DNA from: JANNVZ01 sp046155615
GTDB lineage: Bacteria > Bacteroidota > Bacteroidia > Flavobacteriales_D > Sanyastnellaceae
Length of the DNA: 8,705 nt
Direction of reading: 5' to 3'
NCBI GenBank assembly: GCA_046155615.1
Contig: JBJXFP010000129.1
Location: forward strand, 1 to 8,705
Below are positions 6,405 to 8,705 of the stretch, in pieces; positions within the stretch are counted from its first letter, which is position 1; every line of letters starts with the position of its first letter. The position numbers and the translations under genes are program-made. Under the pieces are notes generated by a model, which was given only the letters and a program-made list of their open reading frames with translations, searched no databases and was not told where the DNA came from.

Positions 6405-7391
6405 ATGCCATCTATTGCACACATCACATTGCCGGATTTTCCACTGCTACTTGCACCTATGGAAGATGTGAGCGACCCGCCCTTTCGCATGGTGTGCAAG
6501 GAGCACGGTGCCGACCTCATGTACACCGAATTCATAAGCAGCGAAGGGCTGATACGCGATGCAGCCAAAAGCCGTCAGAAGCTTGACATCTATGAATATG
6601 AGCGGCCTATCGGGGTTCAGATTTTCGGCAGCGATACTGAAACCATGGTGCGCTGTGCTGAAATTATTGAAGCTACCAACCCCGATTTGCTCGATATTAA
6701 CTACGGCTGCCCGGTAACCAAAGTGACTTGCAAAGGCGCAGGTGCAGGCATCCTGAAAGACATACCCAAAATGGTGAGCATGACGGAAGCCATAGTGAAA
6801 GCCACCAAGCTGCCCGTAACGGTAAAAACCCGATTAGGCTGGGACGAAAGCACCAAGAATGTGGTGGAAGTGGCAGAGCGCCTGCAGGACATCGGCATCA
6901 AAGCACTCACCATACATGGCCGCACACGGGTGCAGATGTACAAGGGCGATGCTGACTGGACACTGATAGCCAAAATAAAAGACAGCGGCAAGCTGCACAT
7001 TCCTCTATTTGGCAATGGCGACATTGACTCGCCTGAAAAGGCATTGGAATACCGAAACAAGTATGGCGTGGATGGCATCATGATAGGCAGGGCCAGCATT
7101 GGCCACCCATGGATTTTCAATGAGATAAAACACTATTTCGCCACGGGCGAAAAACTGCAGCCGCCTACCATTCAACAAAGGGCCGAAGCCTGCCGCAAGC
7201 ATTTCGAATTTTCGCTGAAGTGGAAGGGCAACATACTTGGCGTGCTGGAAATGCGCAGGCACTACTCCAACTACTTCAAAGGCCTGCCCGATTTCAAGAG
7301 CGACCGCATGGAGCTGGTGACTGAAAAGGAACCTGCCGCCATAGTGCAGAAGCTGGAAGAGATTAAAACAAAATATGCGATTTTCAATTGA
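6405..7391 (+). CDS. dusB: tRNA-dihydrouridine synthase, DusB type
   Basis: A flavin-dependent enzyme that reduces specific uridines of tRNA to dihydrouridine using NADPH, in the cytoplasm. From the ATG at 6405 it has 328 residues, close to the usual DusB length. The FMN-binding TIM barrel opens with LLLAPMEDVSDPPFR (14-28). TEFISSEGL, PIGVQIFGSD and DINYGCPVTK follow, the last holding the catalytic cysteine (C102). LTIHGRTRVQMYKG (168-181), GNGDI (203-207) and GIMIGRASIGHPWIF (224-238) complete the phosphate-binding side. The helical tRNA-binding C-terminal domain covers about 250-328. The frame is open back to 6291, but those 38 residues lack family character and overlap the divergent protease gene. 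The DusB assignment within the Dus family rests on overall length and motifs and is a little less sure than the enzyme class. The gene ends 15 bp from convergent pth. Confidence 0.93.
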   Translation: MPSIAHITLPDFPLLLAPMEDVSDPPFRMVCKEHGADLMYTEFISSEGLIRDAAKSRQKLDIYEYERPIGVQIFGSDTETMVRCAEIIEATNPDLLDINYGCPVTKVTCKGAGAGILKDIPKMVSMTEAIVKATKLPVTVKTRLGWDESTKNVVEVAERLQDIGIKALTIHGRTRVQMYKGDADWTLIAKIKDSGKLHIPLFGNGDIDSPEKALEYRNKYGVDGIMIGRASIGHPWIFNEIKHYFATGEKLQPPTIQQRAEACRKHFEFSLKWKGNILGVLEMRRHYSNYFKGLPDFKSDRMELVTEKEPAAIVQKLEEIKTKYAIFN

Positions 7392-7406
7392 GCCGACTCG
7401 CCTCGT

Positions 7407-7970
7407 CTATTTCGTATTGAAAAAATTCATGGTGCGCTCTAAGCCGATGTTGCCAAAGCTGAATACTGCGTTGGCTGCGTGCTCCACCCTTTCGCTGAGA
7501 GTTTTTAACTCCTCGGCATTCCACTTGCTCAGCACATAATCCACCTGCTGGCCTTTGCCAAACTCCGCGCTGATGCCAAAGCGCAGGCGTGCGAAGTTTT
7601 TTGTTTGCAATACTTCAGTGATGTGTTTTAACCCGTTGTGACCGCCATCGCTGCCTGCTGCGCGTATTCTTATTTTGCCGAAAGGCAGGGCAAGATCATC
7701 AGTTAGCACCATCACATTTTCTATTGCAATGTTCTCATGCTGCATCCAATACCTGACTGCGTTGCCGCTCAGGTTCATGTATGTAGTAGGCTTGATGATG
7801 ATGTAGGCGCGGCCCTTGCTTCGTGCCTCACACACATCGGCATAGCGCCCGCTTACGAATGTCGCCTTGCATTGTGCAGCCATCTGCTCCGCTATGGCAA
7901 AACCGATGTTGTGGCGCGTGTCCACATATTCAACGCCCGTGTTTCCAAGTCCGGCTATCAGGTATTTCAT
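7407..7970 (-). CDS. pth: Peptidyl-tRNA hydrolase
   Basis: Pth frees tRNA from peptidyl-tRNAs dropped by stalled ribosomes and is normally essential. The 187-residue protein has the family length and active site: GLGNTG with N10, the catalytic H20 in RHNIGF, PTTYMNLSG (61-69), the acidic D91 in TDDLALPFGK, and GGHNGLKHI with N112. The start is the ATG at 7970, giving MKYLIAGLGN, the standard N-terminus. A TTG six codons upstream (7988) falls in the U-run of the terminator-like hairpin and is not credible. It lies 84 bp downstream of rplY on the same strand, a widely conserved order, and is probably read partly by readthrough from rplY or from its own unseen promoter. Confidence 0.96.
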   Translation of the reverse strand: MKYLIAGLGNTGVEYVDTRHNIGFAIAEQMAAQCKATFVSGRYADVCEARSKGRAYIIIKPTTYMNLSGNAVRYWMQHENIAIENVMVLTDDLALPFGKIRIRAAGSDGGHNGLKHITEVLQTKNFARLRFGISAEFGKGQQVDYVLSKWNAEELKTLSERVEHAANAVFSFGNIGLERTMNFFNTK

Positions 7971-7980
7971 GCTGGCACAA

Positions 7981-8019
7981 AAAAACAAAAGCCATCCGCC
8001 TTTATGGTGGATGGCTTTT
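7981..8019 (-). terminator. Terminator-like hairpin between rplY and pth
   Basis: A 14-bp stem with one G-U pair joins 7987-8000 and 8006-8019 around a 5-nt loop (core GCCATCC/GGATGGC). On the minus strand it is followed by a T-rich tract (TTTTGTTTTTTT). It lies 35 bp after the rplY stop and 16 bp before the pth ATG. It probably ends most rplY transcripts or lowers pth expression relative to rplY. Confidence 0.85.
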
Positions 8020-8054
8020 TGTGTTTTGAATAAGTCGTTATAGAATTTGCGTGG

Positions 8055-8684
8055 TTACTTCTTGGCGGCTGCCGCAGGTGCGGCTGCCGCAGCTGGAGCT
8101 GCGGCTTTAGGATCTGCCGCTGCGGCTGTTTCGGCAGCGCTGGCACGTGTGGCGGTTACCTGCACCAGAGCGCTGGCTTCTGCCTCTAATATGGTGCAGC
8201 CCGGCACGGATACTTCGCGCACGCGCACTATGTCGCCTATCTGCATGGTTGATATGTCCACCTTGATGTCCTCAGGCAACAGTTCAGGCTTGCCGAATAT
8301 GCGCACCTTGCGGTAGTTAATTACCAATTTGCCGCCATTCTTAACACCCTCTGAGGTGCCGAAGGTGCGCACCGGCAAAGTGGTCTTAATGGCTTTGCCT
8401 GGCAACAACTCCAGCAGATCGATGTGGGTTACCTTGTCAGTTACAGGATGCTGCTGCTGCTCCTGCAGGATGGTGGGGTAAGTTTTTCCCTCCACTTCAA
8501 GGTTAATCTGAAGTGTGTCTGGCTGACGGACAATTTTGTCCCAATCATTCACCGCGATGCTGAATGGAACTTGTTTTTCTCCGCCATAAATCACTCCGGG
8601 AATGCGACCACTGATTCGCAAATCCGCTGCGCCTCTTCTTCCTACGTTCTCTCTTGGAGAACCGCTCAATGAAACTTGTTTCAT
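8055..8684 (-). CDS. rplY: 50S ribosomal protein L25/general stress protein Ctc
   Basis: L25 of the long Ctc/TL5 type binds 5S rRNA in the large ribosomal subunit. The 209-residue protein has the N-terminal L25 domain (about 1-92), with the family motif GRRGAADLRISGRIPG running on into VIYGG, and HPVTDKVTHIDLLEL. The C-terminal beta domain (about 93-180) includes SEGVKNGGKL (111-120), the LPEDIKVDIS stretch and IGDIVRV. Residues 181-209 form a low-complexity Ala/Pro tail ending in two lysines, longer than the core domains need. The start is the ATG at 8684; the protein begins MKQVSLSGSPR as expected. Only 21 bases lie upstream, so promoter and neighbour are unseen; in other bacteria prs often precedes this gene. 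pth follows on the same strand. Confidence 0.95.
   Translation of the reverse strand: MKQVSLSGSPRENVGRRGAADLRISGRIPGVIYGGEKQVPFSIAVNDWDKIVRQPDTLQINLEVEGKTYPTILQEQQQHPVTDKVTHIDLLELLPGKAIKTTLPVRTFGTSEGVKNGGKLVINYRKVRIFGKPELLPEDIKVDISTMQIGDIVRVREVSVPGCTILEAEASALVQVTATRASAAETAAAADPKAAAPAAAAAPAAAAKK
8065..8094 (-). repeat. Two-copy 15-bp tandem repeat in the rplY tail
   Basis: The 13-mer GCGGCTGCCGCAG (plus strand) occurs at 8065-8077 and again at 8080-8092, a period of 15 bp. It encodes two five-residue Ala/Pro units near the C-terminus of L25. A diverged third unit may follow toward 8110. The period is a multiple of three, so copy changes would keep the frame. Confidence 0.7.
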
Positions 8685-8705
8685 GTGTTTATGGTTTTTA
8701 TTGAA

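Noticed and set aside
6324..6422. N-terminal extension of the protease frame
   Set aside because: The extra 33 residues overlap the dusB start and the candidate dusB promoter; the ATG at 6323 lies just ahead of the first membrane segment.
8041..8141. GC-rich repeated sequence considered as a CRISPR or regulatory repeat array
   Set aside because: It has only two good copies, a 15-bp period and no spacers, and lies within the rplY coding sequence.
8047..8316. Plus-strand frame encoding an Ala-rich, apparently signal-like N-terminus
   Set aside because: The Ala run is the complement of the L25 Ala/Pro tail, so the hydrophobic look is a by-product of GC-rich repeat codons.

Overview
The window looks like ordinary chromosome from a member of the Bacteroidota, deeper placement uncertain. 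Three secreted proteins have signal peptides and family traits typical of that phylum. Two carry a C-terminal type IX secretion (T9SS type A) sorting domain, and the third has a DUF7948-like N-terminus. Start codons lack Shine-Dalgarno sequences and sit behind AT-rich leaders. Several genes have a match to the Bacteroidota -7 promoter element (TAnnTTTG) upstream. I see no RNA gene, insertion sequence, CRISPR array or phage gene.

Left part (1-4650), surface and secreted proteins. A minus-strand gene runs off the left edge and shows only its first 101 codons, a signal peptide plus the start of a DUF7948-like domain. It is divergent, across about 250 bp, from a tandem pair of paralogous T9SS cargo proteins (554-2473 and 2613-4589). 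Each of the pair has a signal peptide, an adhesin-like jelly-roll domain, a CARDB-like beta domain, a third domain I cannot name, and a sorting tail. Each is followed by a clear intrinsic terminator, so they are probably separate transcription units.

Middle (4652-7391), housekeeping genes. ispD (isoprenoid precursor synthesis, probably starting at a TTG codon) is convergent with a CPBP-family intramembrane protease, and the two coding 3' ends overlap by 56 bp. The protease gene is divergent from a dusB-type tRNA-dihydrouridine synthase gene.

Right part (7407-8705), translation. rplY (ribosomal protein L25/Ctc) and pth (peptidyl-tRNA hydrolase) lie in that order on the minus strand, a widespread gene pair, with an intrinsic-terminator-like hairpin between them. 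pth is convergent with dusB across only 15 bp.

The housekeeping genes are orthodox. The least explained material is the shared third domain of the secreted pair, the ispD/protease antisense overlap, and the spacing of the promoter-like motifs. I found no convincing evidence of a new multi-gene system.
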